Assembly (NCBI GenBank): GCA_003149345.1
Contig: QFWI01000008.1
Span: forward strand, 310,001 to 374,000
Source: Vampirovibrio chlorellavorus
GTDB taxonomy: Bacteria > Cyanobacteriota > Vampirovibrionia > Vampirovibrionales > Vampirovibrionaceae
Length of the DNA: 64,000 nt
Direction: 5' to 3'
Below are positions 52,307 through 60,676 of the stretch, one piece after another. The notes beneath the pieces are model-generated. The model was not told the origin of the DNA. It did no database searches and saw only the letters and a program-made list of their open reading frames with translations. Both the position numbers and the translations under genes were made by a program. Every line of letters begins with the position of its first letter. Position 1 is the first letter of the stretch.

Positions 52307-52924
52307 CTAACGCCTGATCAGGCTGTTAAACGCATTAACACCCAGGGTAATTGCTGCTTTGGCGGCCCCGCCCAAATACCCAATAGTAGCTTCTGCAATC
52401 TGTCGGTTTATAGTTGAGCCTTGTTGGTTCCCCCGGCTGGTCTGGTTAACCGTTTGGGGTGCCGTGGTAATTCGGGTTTGATCCGTATTGGCCACAATGA
52501 CCTGTTGCAAAACCACCGTTAATCGGCTTGCATTAACCGTCTGCCAATCATCAGTAGCGTTAATGCTCTGAATCAGGATGTTTCGGTAAGTGCCATATTT
52601 ACAGGTCAAGGTCAGGAATTGACGGCTTTGCTGCATCGCCACGATGGCATTGTAGGCGTTGACGCTTCTGGATGCCGTGCCACCTACCGATGGAGTGGTT
52701 GCCGTGTCGGTCATACCCAGGGTGAACGAAAACCGCCAGGGATTGCTGAAGCTATGGTCCGTAATGGGTGCCCCGGTTTCAACGGGATGCTGGGTGATAG
52801 TCAGTTCAGTATTATGGTTTAACTGCAACCAACTATCAAAAGTCATCCCGTTGATGTTCCAGGTGCCGGGCGCGGCGGGAGTCGCTGGCCCTTGAGCGTT
52901 AATGCCTGTTGAAATAATTCCCAT
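52307..52924 (-). CDS. Dit-like tail/baseplate protein
   Basis: The 205-residue product has TWNINGMTFDSWLQLNHNTE, ITDHSFSNPWRFSFTLGMTD, QQSRQFLTLTCKYGTYRN, ILIQSINATDDW and SRLTVVLQQVIVANT. The alternating-strand composition fits a Dit-like ring at the tail end. It follows the tape measure directly; the start overlaps its stop (TAATG at 52924). Confidence 0.75.
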   Translation of the reverse strand: MGIISTGINAQGPATPAAPGTWNINGMTFDSWLQLNHNTELTITQHPVETGAPITDHSFSNPWRFSFTLGMTDTATTPSVGGTASRSVNAYNAIVAMQQSRQFLTLTCKYGTYRNILIQSINATDDWQTVNASRLTVVLQQVIVANTDQTRITTAPQTVNQTSRGNQQGSTINRQIAEATIGYLGGAAKAAITLGVNAFNSLIRR

Positions 52925-54660
52925 TATGCAAACGCTCCCCCGTTGGCCCGCATATTCCGATAGGCTAAACCTTTTACCTTATCAGCCACCGCCTCAGCGA
53001 TTTCCTGAGCGTTTTTCCCGGCCCCGTGAATATGAATGGATACTTCCAGCGGCTTCACCCCAACATGGAGGTGTTCGCCCTTCATGAAGCGGGTATCATG
53101 GGTTAACCGTGGGTCTTTATCCAAACCCCTGTTTTTAAGCTCGCTCATCAAAGCGGCGTGTGTCCGGGGCAGGAACTCCAGATTAAGATTGCTTGTTGAC
53201 TTTTCTTTCAAAGCGGCAGCAATTAAATCAGCGATTTCTTTGACTGTTTTCCCTCGTGTTCCAATATCCAAGGCCAATCCAGAGTAATGTTTACTCCCAG
53301 GGGAGTGGCCTCCATGTGCCCAGCCTGAGGTAACGCTAAAATCACTGGTCAGATTTGGACTGATTGAAGCCATCCAGCCGTTAATGGCTTTGGATGCAGC
53401 GTCACGGGTGGCCCATTTGAACCGGCCTGTTCCTTTTGGTTTTTCCGTGGAAGTGGTGCCGATGGTTGCCGCTTCAGCCGATGGCCCCATGACCATTTCT
53501 GAAATCGCGTTACCAATAGCGCTCATCCCTTCACCAAAAGCCTTGCCGGGATCTTTAAACAATGCAAGAAACCGTTTCAGGTGCCCACCGATAAAGTTCC
53601 AAGCCTGATACAGGATGTCATAAATCCGCTGGACGTAAGAAGCCAGAGTTTTGACGGCGTTCTGACCATCCTTGTAGGCGTCCCCTTGAGAAGGAATGAG
53701 GCCTTGTAGACCATTCAACCCTTTAACCATGTTGTCATGTTTGAGCTTGCCCAGGCTGGCCAAAACCCCGTTAATGGCATCCAGAATATTGTTGATTAAA
53801 TCTAGGAAGCCGCCCAAGGCATTGAAGTTATCGCTGAACAGGGCAGAGTCAAACCCTGATATCAGGTAAATAACCCGCCCTATCATCTCGCCCAGCTTGG
53901 CGAAAATGCCCATTACCGATGCGAGGTTATGGGAAATGTTCTTGATCTGGACGCTCAATATCTGGGTAATGTCGGAAAGCATCCCCCGGAAGGCATCAAG
54001 CGGCCCAGCCATAACCGCGCCCAGTTCACCGGCAAAGGACTGGAGGAAGTAGTTCCAGACCAGATTGAGCTTTTGAAATTCAAACTCAACCGCCCGGATA
54101 TTCCGCATGCCCTCCTGGGCCTTGCCGTCCAACCCAAAACCGGCGCTCATCTTCCGTAATTCCAGAAACTGAGCCCGTAATTCCGGGTTCATGGCAATGT
54201 CTTTCAGTTCATCCAGGCTGCCAATACCCATGGTGTCCATGACCGCTTTTAACGAACGGGCATTCTCCACCGTGGTAAACATCCGCCGGGCGAAAATCTG
54301 TACCACGGTATCAGCCTTGGCCATATTCGCCATAAATTTGTAAGTAGCAGCGGTGATGGCCGTCCCGATAACCACAATGGCCGTTAGGATGGCGCCAGTT
54401 GCAACGGCTACCAACCCTTTTACCGTGTACAGGAAAGTGGTTATCTTCGTTCCTGCTTTGGAGACAAAATCATCAATTCCCTTTTTGATCTTGGCAACCA
54501 CCGGATTTTCAGAAATGGCCTTCAGCGCGTTATTGAACGTTTGGGCAAAGTGGTTAACCTTCTTTTCAACGCCTTCCAGGGCTTTGCTGGCTTCCTGAAA
54601 GCTTTTCTGGTCTACCTGAAAGCCCAGGCTTGCCAAATACTCCTGAATGACGTTGATCAT
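52924..54660 (-). CDS. Tape measure protein with C-terminal M15-like peptidase domain
   Basis: The 578-residue product begins with helical, coiled-coil-like sequence (FQEASKALEGVEKKVNHFAQ), then a hydrophobic stretch (LVAVATGAILTAIVVIGTAI, about 83-105), as in tape measure proteins. The C-terminal 130 residues hold TSGWAHGGHSPGSKHYSGLA followed by LDIG, and later GEHLHVGV. These match the H-x6-D and distal-H zinc ligands of M15-type wall peptidases, so the tail may open the wall during infection. The family is short for a tape measure, implying a short tail. ATG at 54660 overlaps no gene but lies 5 bp after the chaperone extension. Confidence 0.85.
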   Translation of the reverse strand: MINVIQEYLASLGFQVDQKSFQEASKALEGVEKKVNHFAQTFNNALKAISENPVVAKIKKGIDDFVSKAGTKITTFLYTVKGLVAVATGAILTAIVVIGTAITAATYKFMANMAKADTVVQIFARRMFTTVENARSLKAVMDTMGIGSLDELKDIAMNPELRAQFLELRKMSAGFGLDGKAQEGMRNIRAVEFEFQKLNLVWNYFLQSFAGELGAVMAGPLDAFRGMLSDITQILSVQIKNISHNLASVMGIFAKLGEMIGRVIYLISGFDSALFSDNFNALGGFLDLINNILDAINGVLASLGKLKHDNMVKGLNGLQGLIPSQGDAYKDGQNAVKTLASYVQRIYDILYQAWNFIGGHLKRFLALFKDPGKAFGEGMSAIGNAISEMVMGPSAEAATIGTTSTEKPKGTGRFKWATRDAASKAINGWMASISPNLTSDFSVTSGWAHGGHSPGSKHYSGLALDIGTRGKTVKEIADLIAAALKEKSTSNLNLEFLPRTHAALMSELKNRGLDKDPRLTHDTRFMKGEHLHVGVKPLEVSIHIHGAGKNAQEIAEAVADKVKGLAYRNMRANGGAFA

Positions 54661-54665
54661 CAGCT

Positions 54666-54905
54666 TTACTCCATTTTGAAACCGGCCATTGCCGCTTGAA
54701 TCTGAAATTGCCGTTTCTCCTCATCCAAAATGACAGGGAGAATGTCGAAAAAATCAGAGATCGTATAAGTTCCGTCCCAAAGCTCTTTTTGCTGCCAGCG
54801 CCCTTTCGCTACGGGGAGGTATAGGAGGCTTCGGAACCATTCTGGCTCAAGGCTGAGGATAGCCCAGGAATTGCCCCCGCCAGCGTTGCCAGGAGGGCCG
54901 GATCG
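54666..54905 (-). CDS. Tail chaperone frameshift extension (-1 frame)
   Basis: A 79-codon frame, open in the -1 frame relative to the chaperone, has no usable start codon of its own near its beginning. A TGA closes this frame just upstream, overlapping the slippery site (TGA TTT TTT CGA). Its product includes EWFRSLLYLPVAKGRWQQKE and LWDGTYTISDFFDILPVILD, the usual T-part sequence of two-component tail chaperones. It ends TAA at 54666, 5 bp before the tape measure start. It is expected only as a fusion of 202 residues with the first 123 residues of the upstream frame. Confidence 0.8.
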   Translation of the reverse strand, partial: RSGPPGNAGGGNSWAILSLEPEWFRSLLYLPVAKGRWQQKELWDGTYTISDFFDILPVILDEEKRQFQIQAAMAGFKME

Positions 54906-55273
54906 AAAAAATCACGCATACTGAATTCAAAGGCCATGATGGTCAAAGCCAGAATAGAAGGGGCAGGAACATCGGGAACCGTGTAGAACCCTTCAGAATT
55001 CAATAAGGGATGAACGCCCGAATCCATAATAACGTAGACGCTGGACAAGGCATCCCGTTGTAACATAGCGTGGTCTTTCCGCTCCATCTGGACGAAAGAA
55101 GCAATCAGCGCGGCCACGTTCTCCATTGAAAACTTGCCCTGACCAATTACCCCTGATAAGAGATTGCCAAACAACCGCATGGCCCAGAAACAGGCTACTT
55201 CAGGCGTAAATTTTCGGATTCGGAATTTCAACGCTCCCAGCGAAACGTCTTTTTCCTGTTGGTTGTGAGTCAT
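54809..55273 (-). CDS. Tail assembly chaperone, zero-frame product
   Basis: The 154-residue product has the G-part layout of long-tail chaperones: LGALKFRIRKFTPEVACFWA and MRLFGNLLSGVIGQ, VAALIASFVQMER and FEFSMRDFFDPALL. Near the C-terminus it crosses a canonical T TTT TTC slip site at 54911-54905. Readers of the zero frame add 31 residues (DPALLATLAGAIP...). Readers that slip make the longer fusion. ATG at 55273 has AGGAG about 9 nt upstream. It lies between tail tube and tape measure, the standard place for this gene pair. Confidence 0.85.
   Translation of the reverse strand: MTHNQQEKDVSLGALKFRIRKFTPEVACFWAMRLFGNLLSGVIGQGKFSMENVAALIASFVQMERKDHAMLQRDALSSVYVIMDSGVHPLLNSEGFYTVPDVPAPSILALTIMAFEFSMRDFFDPALLATLAGAIPGLSSALSQNGSEASYTSP
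54873..54911 (-). promoter_or_regulatory. Programmed -1 frameshift signal (slippery site plus hairpin)
   Basis: The heptamer T TTT TTC occupies 54911-54905, in phase with the zero-frame codons GAT TTT TTC. After a 6-nt spacer (54904-54899) a stem pairs GCCCTC (54898-54893) with GGGGGC (54878-54873), loop 14 nt. Heptamer, phase, spacer length and stem all agree with known -1 frameshift sites. Confidence 0.8.
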
Positions 55274-55299
55274 GATTTAAGCTCCTGTAAAATCAGGTA

Positions 55300-55776
55300 T
55301 TAAACGATATTCGCCTGGGTACTGAGGTTAGCCAGCGCGGAACCAAAGCCTTGACCATCCGCAAACAGGAAATTCCAGGTCACCATCTGGCTGTTGGCCT
55401 CGTATGCCCGGTTGGGCCGTTTCTCCAAGGAACATCCGGTTAAGGCATGGGTATCGGCCAGGTTTAACAGAGAACTGATATCAATTCGGGTTTGGGCCCA
55501 AAGTGCGGTCGCTCCCAGATTTAAATAGTTGAACAAGCCAATCAGATACTCATTAAGCGGGGAAGTTTGCTGGATGGTAATGGAACACATCCCGTTATTG
55601 GCCTTGATTTTATCAGTGGTTACTGAACCATCAGCCGCCCGGTTTTGTGCCGAGTTGGCATCCGCATAATTGATTTCAATCTTGCCGATACCCTGCCCGT
55701 TTACCGTATAAGCGGCATAACCCGGGGGCTTGATAACCATTTTTACATCGTTAAAAGAATAGGTTGTATTTGCCAT
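55300..55776 (-). CDS. Phage tail tube protein (DUF3277-like)
   Basis: The 158-residue product shows the tail-tube order: TTYSFNDVKMVIKPPGYAAY, GIGKIEINYADANSAQNRAA, DGSVTTDKIKANNGMCSITI, and MVTWNFLFADGQ near the end. It forms the inner tube inside the sheath encoded just upstream. ATG at 55776 has GGGGGAG upstream. Confidence 0.85.
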   Translation of the reverse strand: MANTTYSFNDVKMVIKPPGYAAYTVNGQGIGKIEINYADANSAQNRAADGSVTTDKIKANNGMCSITIQQTSPLNEYLIGLFNYLNLGATALWAQTRIDISSLLNLADTHALTGCSLEKRPNRAYEANSQMVTWNFLFADGQGFGSALANLSTQANIV

Positions 55777-55785
55777 GGCTCCCCC

Positions 55786-56886
55786 TTATCGGTTTACATT
55801 GATGGCGATTGTGACGGAATGGATGGCCCCAGCGCCTTTGACGCTCACATAAATGTTGGGCGCTTTCCGGGCATCTCGATCGGTTTGGGATTGCTGGTCA
55901 ATGGAATCAAACTGGACCATGTACCCCTTGGGTAAAAAGTCACCGGTTTTCAATTCCAGTACCGGTTCCCCGTTCCATTGGCCGGGAGCCAGATAACCAA
56001 TATTCACACCTTCCTCACAGGGCACAGAAACAACGGAGGCCAGCTGGGCCATGCCGTCATCAGTCTGAGGTAATTTGTCAACCTGGTACAACTGATCCGC
56101 AATGGCGTTTTGAATGTCAGTGGCCAGCTTGTCATAATAAAGGATTTCGTCAAAGTACGCCCCGGAACAGTTAGTGCCGTTCTCATACCAGGGGCGGCCC
56201 TTCATCCGCTCAACATAAACGTTTCCGTTGTTGTTCTGAATGGAGGTAACGTTGGCAGAGGTCAAGGTTTCAGCAGTCGCACCGGGCAAGCGCTTAAACT
56301 TCAGAGTAAAAGCGGAATTTGCCAAACCAGAAACTTGACCGCAAGCATACCCAAGCACAGCAGCCCCAAGGTAAGCATCTGTGGAGAAAATCGCCTGTGT
56401 GCGGTCATAGCCTGAGGCTTTCAAAGTCTCAAACAGGTTCCCGGCGGTTCCTGCCTTAATGGCAGCGGTGGAACTCTGGAAGATGTACTGAGTCAATGGA
56501 CTGGCCGACTCCACATAAGCGGCCACAGCGGAGGATTCGCTATCATTCGCACCTGGGATAAATGCGGCGTACCATTCAGAGTTGGCCAAACGGCAAGCGG
56601 TCAAAGCAGCTACCGGGGTCTCCCCGGATCCTTGACGGCCCACCAATAACCGGGTGGGTTTGGAGGTCGCTGCAAAATAACGGCTTGCGGCCAAATATTC
56701 AGGAGAACTCAAAGAGAAGCCAGCGGCAGCCATTTCCGCCAGGCTGGCATATTCAGCAACCCGGGTTGTGGTACTGATAACTGAGCTAGTTCCAATAATC
56801 AGCCCAAGGTTAAAGCCCGCGCGGGGAGTGCCAATTCCAGGTAGATTGTAATAGGCGTTTACAGCCGGGGTCAAAGGTAAAGTCAT
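55786..56886 (-). CDS. Phage tail sheath protein (DUF3383-like)
   Basis: The 366-residue product is the contractile sheath: NLPGIGTPRAGFNLGLIIGT, AAAGFSLSSPEYLAASRYFA, PTRLLVGRQGSGETPVAALT, ERMKGRPWYENGTNCSGAYF and GEPVLELKTGDFLPKGYMVQ. It proves the phage has a contractile (myovirus-type) tail. ATG at 56886 overlaps the upstream stop in ATGA; a 9-bp gap separates it from the tube gene. Confidence 0.88.
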   Translation of the reverse strand: MTLPLTPAVNAYYNLPGIGTPRAGFNLGLIIGTSSVISTTTRVAEYASLAEMAAAGFSLSSPEYLAASRYFAATSKPTRLLVGRQGSGETPVAALTACRLANSEWYAAFIPGANDSESSAVAAYVESASPLTQYIFQSSTAAIKAGTAGNLFETLKASGYDRTQAIFSTDAYLGAAVLGYACGQVSGLANSAFTLKFKRLPGATAETLTSANVTSIQNNNGNVYVERMKGRPWYENGTNCSGAYFDEILYYDKLATDIQNAIADQLYQVDKLPQTDDGMAQLASVVSVPCEEGVNIGYLAPGQWNGEPVLELKTGDFLPKGYMVQFDSIDQQSQTDRDARKAPNIYVSVKGAGAIHSVTIAINVNR

Positions 56887-57482
56887 GGGTTGGGATCCTC
56901 AATTGGTATAACGATAAGTCTGGATTCACCGCCGGATTCCTTGACCGTGGCAGTTGCACTGGCAAAGGTCGGTTTATCGGCAATTTCGGTAATGTGAACA
57001 TTAAACAACACTCTCAGGTCGGTTCGGTTCCACCAGCGTTGGTTAAAGCTGTATGGCGCTCTCACCGGTGCCTGTATTTCCGGTATTGGGAACACTTTGA
57101 ACGGCTTTAACAGGGAGCGTATGGGTTGCTTCAGGATGCCGCTTTTTACCCCCAGTGCAAGCCCAAGGCTTTTTGGCCCGAAAATAGACCAATCCACCAT
57201 TATTACCGTCGTGTATGAAACGGTTTCCTCTACAAGCGCCGGGCTTGGAGTGGATTTATCCCGATAAACAATGTCCCGCTGTTTGTCGTATGGGTTGTCG
57301 ATGATACTGACATTGACAAAGGCCACGTCCTGTTCCGGTTCAAAACCCGGCTGTCCATCAATAGGGAAAGCGATTCTGACAAACTTGGGGTTAAGGCCGG
57401 TAATGCCAACGGTCACAGAGGCAAACAAATCTTCCAGTTTTTTCTGGAAATCAATCAAATCCGGCTGGGTTAATGCAGACAC
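56883..57482 (-). CDS. Phage neck or tail-completion protein
   Basis: The 199-residue product has LEDLFASVTVGITGLNPKFV, VSIIDNPYDKQRDIVYRDKS and SYTTVIMVDWSIFGPKSLGL, a layout used by tail terminator/neck proteins placed just before the sheath. I am not sure of the exact family. The start is GTG at 57482, with AAAGAGG about 6 nt upstream. Confidence 0.65.
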   Translation of the reverse strand: MSALTQPDLIDFQKKLEDLFASVTVGITGLNPKFVRIAFPIDGQPGFEPEQDVAFVNVSIIDNPYDKQRDIVYRDKSTPSPALVEETVSYTTVIMVDWSIFGPKSLGLALGVKSGILKQPIRSLLKPFKVFPIPEIQAPVRAPYSFNQRWWNRTDLRVLFNVHITEIADKPTFASATATVKESGGESRLIVIPIEDPNP

Positions 57483-57512
57483 AAAAAGCCTCTTTCATTC
57501 GCTGGTGATGGT

Positions 57513-57887
57513 TTATGCCCCGGCTTTCCGAACGCCTACAGCGTAAAAATAGCCGTAGTTGGTGAAATCATCGGCCTTGTGAATTTTGTAGACTTCCCCG
57601 TTCCAGGTGACTTCATCCGCAATAACCCCATCCTCACCGGAGGAGCCTAAGCGGGTCGTTTGCAAGGGACAATGAGTGAATATCTCAATGGCTCCGGTGA
57701 TGGTGTCACCCTGGGGCAGCTGGACGATATCCTTGGTTTTCATCGGGACGATAATTCCCGACACAGGGATCAAGGTTTCAGTGGTCACAAACCGATTATT
57801 AATCCACTGGCCCGATTGTCTCCTGACCTGGAAAGGTTCCGGCTGGCAAAAGTCCGGGTCATCAATAAGCTCAGAAACATTGATCAT
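57513..57887 (-). CDS. Head-closure or head-tail connector protein
   Basis: The 124-residue product is beta-rich (VSGIIVPMKTKDIVQLPQGD, VTWNGEVYKIHKADDFTNYG), like head-closure proteins. The name rests on size and on its place between head genes and tail genes. ATG at 57887 overlaps the previous stop in ATGA. Confidence 0.6.
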   Translation of the reverse strand: MINVSELIDDPDFCQPEPFQVRRQSGQWINNRFVTTETLIPVSGIIVPMKTKDIVQLPQGDTITGAIEIFTHCPLQTTRLGSSGEDGVIADEVTWNGEVYKIHKADDFTNYGYFYAVGVRKAGA

Positions 57888-58435
57888 TTGGCTCTTACCA
57901 CGTAAGTTATAGATTTTCTCAAGGCCCCGGTATCAATCATGGGCCGGTCGCTTTTCTTTCGAGCAATGGTTGAGGGCGCATTGGGGGCCCAGTTGTTCCG
58001 AGAGTCGGTAAACCATGCTTTGATGATGTTTTGGCCCAACATGCCCAGTTTTACGATCTCAATCCTGGCTTTTTCATTTTCCCCAGCCAGCGCGGCCCGA
58101 ATGACCTTGGTTTGTTGAGCGGCAATCCTGTCCAGATTGGCTTTAATAGCCGGTTCCAGAAATGGCCTTGGAGGAATCTGCCATAGCGGATCGCCCCGCT
58201 CCATCAGGTAGCCGTCCAGGGCGGTTGCCGTTTTATCCTCTGGCTGTACCCCGTGGGCTAGGACGTACCCCAGTTCGGCATTATTGGGGGCCTCATCAGT
58301 CCTGGAATTTTTTTCCTGTGGAATGCCCACCAGGATGTCGTCCCGCTCTAAGCCTTGCAAGGCCTGGAAGATTTTGCCGAGATTGTCAATTTTTTTAGTG
58401 ATTTTGCAGACTGGCTTGATGAAACTGTTGAACAT
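57884..58435 (-). CDS. Head-tail joining protein, gp10-like
   Basis: The 183-residue product has VGIPQEKNSR, NAELGYVLAHGVQPEDKTAT, IPPRPFLEPAIKANLDRI and NNWAPNAPSTIARKKSDRPM with DTGALRKSITYVV at the end. The final block (NAPST.A.K.SDRPMIDTG.L..S) is shared by tail-completion/HK97 gp10-like proteins. ATG at 58435 has GATGGAAA upstream, a weak ribosome site. Confidence 0.75.
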   Translation of the reverse strand: MFNSFIKPVCKITKKIDNLGKIFQALQGLERDDILVGIPQEKNSRTDEAPNNAELGYVLAHGVQPEDKTATALDGYLMERGDPLWQIPPRPFLEPAIKANLDRIAAQQTKVIRAALAGENEKARIEIVKLGMLGQNIIKAWFTDSRNNWAPNAPSTIARKKSDRPMIDTGALRKSITYVVRAK

Positions 58436-58459
58436 TTTCCATCGGCCCCCTGGCTTGGG

Positions 58460-58951
58460 TTAGCGAACGTACATGCCCGCTTTGGCTAGAAACTTGGCGA
58501 ACTGGACGAACTGACGCCCAAATTTGGTTGTTTGCCAGTCCTGCCAACCGTTGGTGTTCAGCCCCTCAAAACTATAAGAAACGGACAGACTTCCAACGCT
58601 TTTGGAGGTTTGTAGCCCTTTGGCCTTGGCGGCGTTTATGACCTGACTGGCGCTAGGGTTTGGGTTTGGTGTCATGGTTTCCAGATAGAGGGTCGCCATA
58701 TGCGCCACGTACAGAGCCATGCCGAACTTCCATTGTTCATGCCAGCGGGCCTCCTGGACAACAGCATTCGCCATCAGGATAAACTGATCCAGCATGTAAT
58801 CCTCGATCAGCCCCTTGAAATGCGGGAAAAAAGCCTGATCCCCGTAGCAGAAATCATCCCTGGTGAAAGGGGGATTTTCGCCCCCTCTCACGTTGGATGC
58901 CTCAGCCTCAAGAGCGGCCACGTTTATTCTTCCGGGATAAAAATAACTCAT
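58460..58951 (-). CDS. Head-tail adaptor-like protein (DUF4054-like)
   Basis: The 163-residue product fits the DUF4054 type that follows DUF2184 capsid genes: DQFILMANAVVQEARWHEQW, KFGMALYVAHMATLYLETMT and VGSLSVSYSFEG. Cluster order supports the call. ATG at 58951. Confidence 0.72.
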   Translation of the reverse strand: MSYFYPGRINVAALEAEASNVRGGENPPFTRDDFCYGDQAFFPHFKGLIEDYMLDQFILMANAVVQEARWHEQWKFGMALYVAHMATLYLETMTPNPNPSASQVINAAKAKGLQTSKSVGSLSVSYSFEGLNTNGWQDWQTTKFGRQFVQFAKFLAKAGMYVR

Positions 58952-58977
58952 AGCACCCTATCCTCTGATAACTGATT

Positions 58978-59598
58978 CTAAAAGCCGGGGATGCCGGTAT
59001 CGATTACCTGTTTTCCTTGCTCCGTCTGGGCTTCAGAATCCCCTTCTGAACCCGGATTATCCGATTCGGCTGGGTTAGGTTCGGTTGGTTGAGTCTCTGC
59101 GGAACTGGCTTCGGACTGCTTTTTGGTCCCACGCTTTGGCTTTGCGGGGGTAACAGCTTCGGTCAGGTTGGCCATGCCTTCTACAAGGCGCTTCTCGATC
59201 TCTTGCAACACGGCATTACGGACGTATTGATCGCCAATCAGGGTTACCCGGTTGGGATCAGAGAACTCTGTGAAATCAAGGCCACCTTCAGTAATGGTTT
59301 CCAGGATTTGGGCGTAAAGTTCTTCCGATACCGCTTCTACGTAATTCACGGCCGGAAACCGAAAATCGTAGATGCTCAGGCCATCAATAACCGTATCTTC
59401 CCCAAAAGGACTGTTCCCGGTCGCCGCTTGGGTGCCGTAAGCAGAAAGATTGGTTACGCGCCCGTCTGCCAGATTTGCTTTGAAATAGTCATCCTCAGCA
59501 ATCCAGTCCGGGGCTTCCTGTTCAACATTCCCGCCAGTAGTCACAAAGGTTTCTTGCCCGTTTGAAAACTCAAGACGGTGGGTGCTTTTAATGTACAA
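58978..59598 (-). CDS. Phage protein next to the capsid, unknown role
   Basis: About 206 residues: a beta-rich start (YIKSTHRLEFSNGQETFVTT), a middle part with SIYDFRFPAVNYVEAVSEEL, and a disordered C-terminus rich in Glu, Ser and Pro. TTG at 59598 is chosen because GGGAGGG lies 7 nt upstream; the frame is open to 59676 inside the capsid gene without a ribosome site. Position between capsid and adaptor suggests a head role; family not recognised. Confidence 0.6.
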   Translation of the reverse strand: MYIKSTHRLEFSNGQETFVTTGGNVEQEAPDWIAEDDYFKANLADGRVTNLSAYGTQAATGNSPFGEDTVIDGLSIYDFRFPAVNYVEAVSEELYAQILETITEGGLDFTEFSDPNRVTLIGDQYVRNAVLQEIEKRLVEGMANLTEAVTPAKPKRGTKKQSEASSAETQPTEPNPAESDNPGSEGDSEAQTEQGKQVIDTGIPGF

Positions 59599-59611
59599 GT
59601 CGAAACCCTCC

Positions 59612-60577
59612 CTAGTAGCCGTCAGCGTAACGGATGGCTTGCGGGTACAGGATTTGCAACTCGGAGAAGAACGCAAAGTAGTTGGTCAGGTAAGCTACGT
59701 CGGTAACGTTGGCGGAGGTCATACCCTTGGTCAGAGGAACCGTGATATCGAACGCAATCCGATCCTTGCGGTTGACATAGGCAACCATACGGTCGGTATT
59801 GCTTGCACCGGCTCCAACGCACTGGCGGCAAGGGACGATAGCCAAGTTTGCACCGCGCTTGGTGGCGATGTTGTTGTCCAGGATGTAGGTCAGCAAGGAC
59901 ACGTTACCGGCTTCGGACACCTTACGGCCTACCAAATAACCGTATTTATCAGGCGCCAAATTGATCTGGTTAGCAATGTCACCATCCGAGTATTCAACAG
60001 CTGCCCATTGAGCGCTCAGGAGGGTATTGATATCGGCCAGGATCTCATCAGCGGTTTTGTCTTTCCACAAACGGCTGGTAGCGCCTGCGTTCTGTGCTAC
60101 GTTGGCGGCATTGACCAGCGGGCTGTTAACCAAGCCAGTGGTACCAAAAGCGCTAAATCCGGTATAGCAGCTTTTGTCCAGAGTCTTGTTCCAAGCCAGC
60201 TGCAAGCCGCTCTGTAACACGGGCTCAATGCTCTTACCAGCGGTTTGCATTTTGTAAGTGTCCAGGAAGGTGATCCGCAAGTTATTCATCCAGGGGAACA
60301 CTTTCGCCAGATCCTTGGACAGGTTGGCTTGAATGATCGGGATGACATTGGTTGCGCTGTTTACGATCCCGTCCTCATTGGTGCCAGAGGTAGCGAATTC
60401 AGCGTACATATTGGACACGAATTCGACAGCCCCGCCGCCCATATCAAAAGGGATATCACGGGACCAGGTAAAGCTACTCAACGGCTCGTTAATGGCCTTT
60501 TTTTGCTTTTCGAGTTCCCCTACCAAAAACGCCTGCCCGGAAGCGATTGCGGCGTCATTCATCAGGAATGGAAGCAT
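59612..60577 (-). CDS. Major capsid protein (DUF2184-like)
   Basis: The 321-residue product matches DUF2184 major capsid proteins: EPLSSFTWSRDIPFDMGGGA, VIPIIQANLSKDLAKVFPWM, AFGTTGLVNSPLVNAANVAQ, RKDRIAFDITVPLTKGMTSA and ELQILYPQAIRYADGY at the end. ATG at 60577 with GGAGA about 10 nt upstream. A terminator-like hairpin separates it from the cement protein gene, suggesting its own control of expression. Confidence 0.9.
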   Translation of the reverse strand: MLPFLMNDAAIASGQAFLVGELEKQKKAINEPLSSFTWSRDIPFDMGGGAVEFVSNMYAEFATSGTNEDGIVNSATNVIPIIQANLSKDLAKVFPWMNNLRITFLDTYKMQTAGKSIEPVLQSGLQLAWNKTLDKSCYTGFSAFGTTGLVNSPLVNAANVAQNAGATSRLWKDKTADEILADINTLLSAQWAAVEYSDGDIANQINLAPDKYGYLVGRKVSEAGNVSLLTYILDNNIATKRGANLAIVPCRQCVGAGASNTDRMVAYVNRKDRIAFDITVPLTKGMTSANVTDVAYLTNYFAFFSELQILYPQAIRYADGY

Positions 60578-60622
60578 TTCGTTTGATTCTCCATCATTAA
60601 ATAATTTGAAAAATTGGCATAT

Positions 60623-60660
60623 AAAAAGCGCCCCTTCCGGTTAAGGAAAGAGCGCTTTTT
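60623..60660. terminator. Hairpin terminator between cement and capsid genes
   Basis: AAAAAGCGC at 60623-60631 pairs with GCGCTTTTT at 60652-60660, with an inner CCTT/AAGG pairing. T-runs lie on both strands. It lies inside the late operon, so it may only reduce, not stop, transcription. Confidence 0.7.
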
Positions 60661-60676
60661 ATGGTTAAAACGAGTT

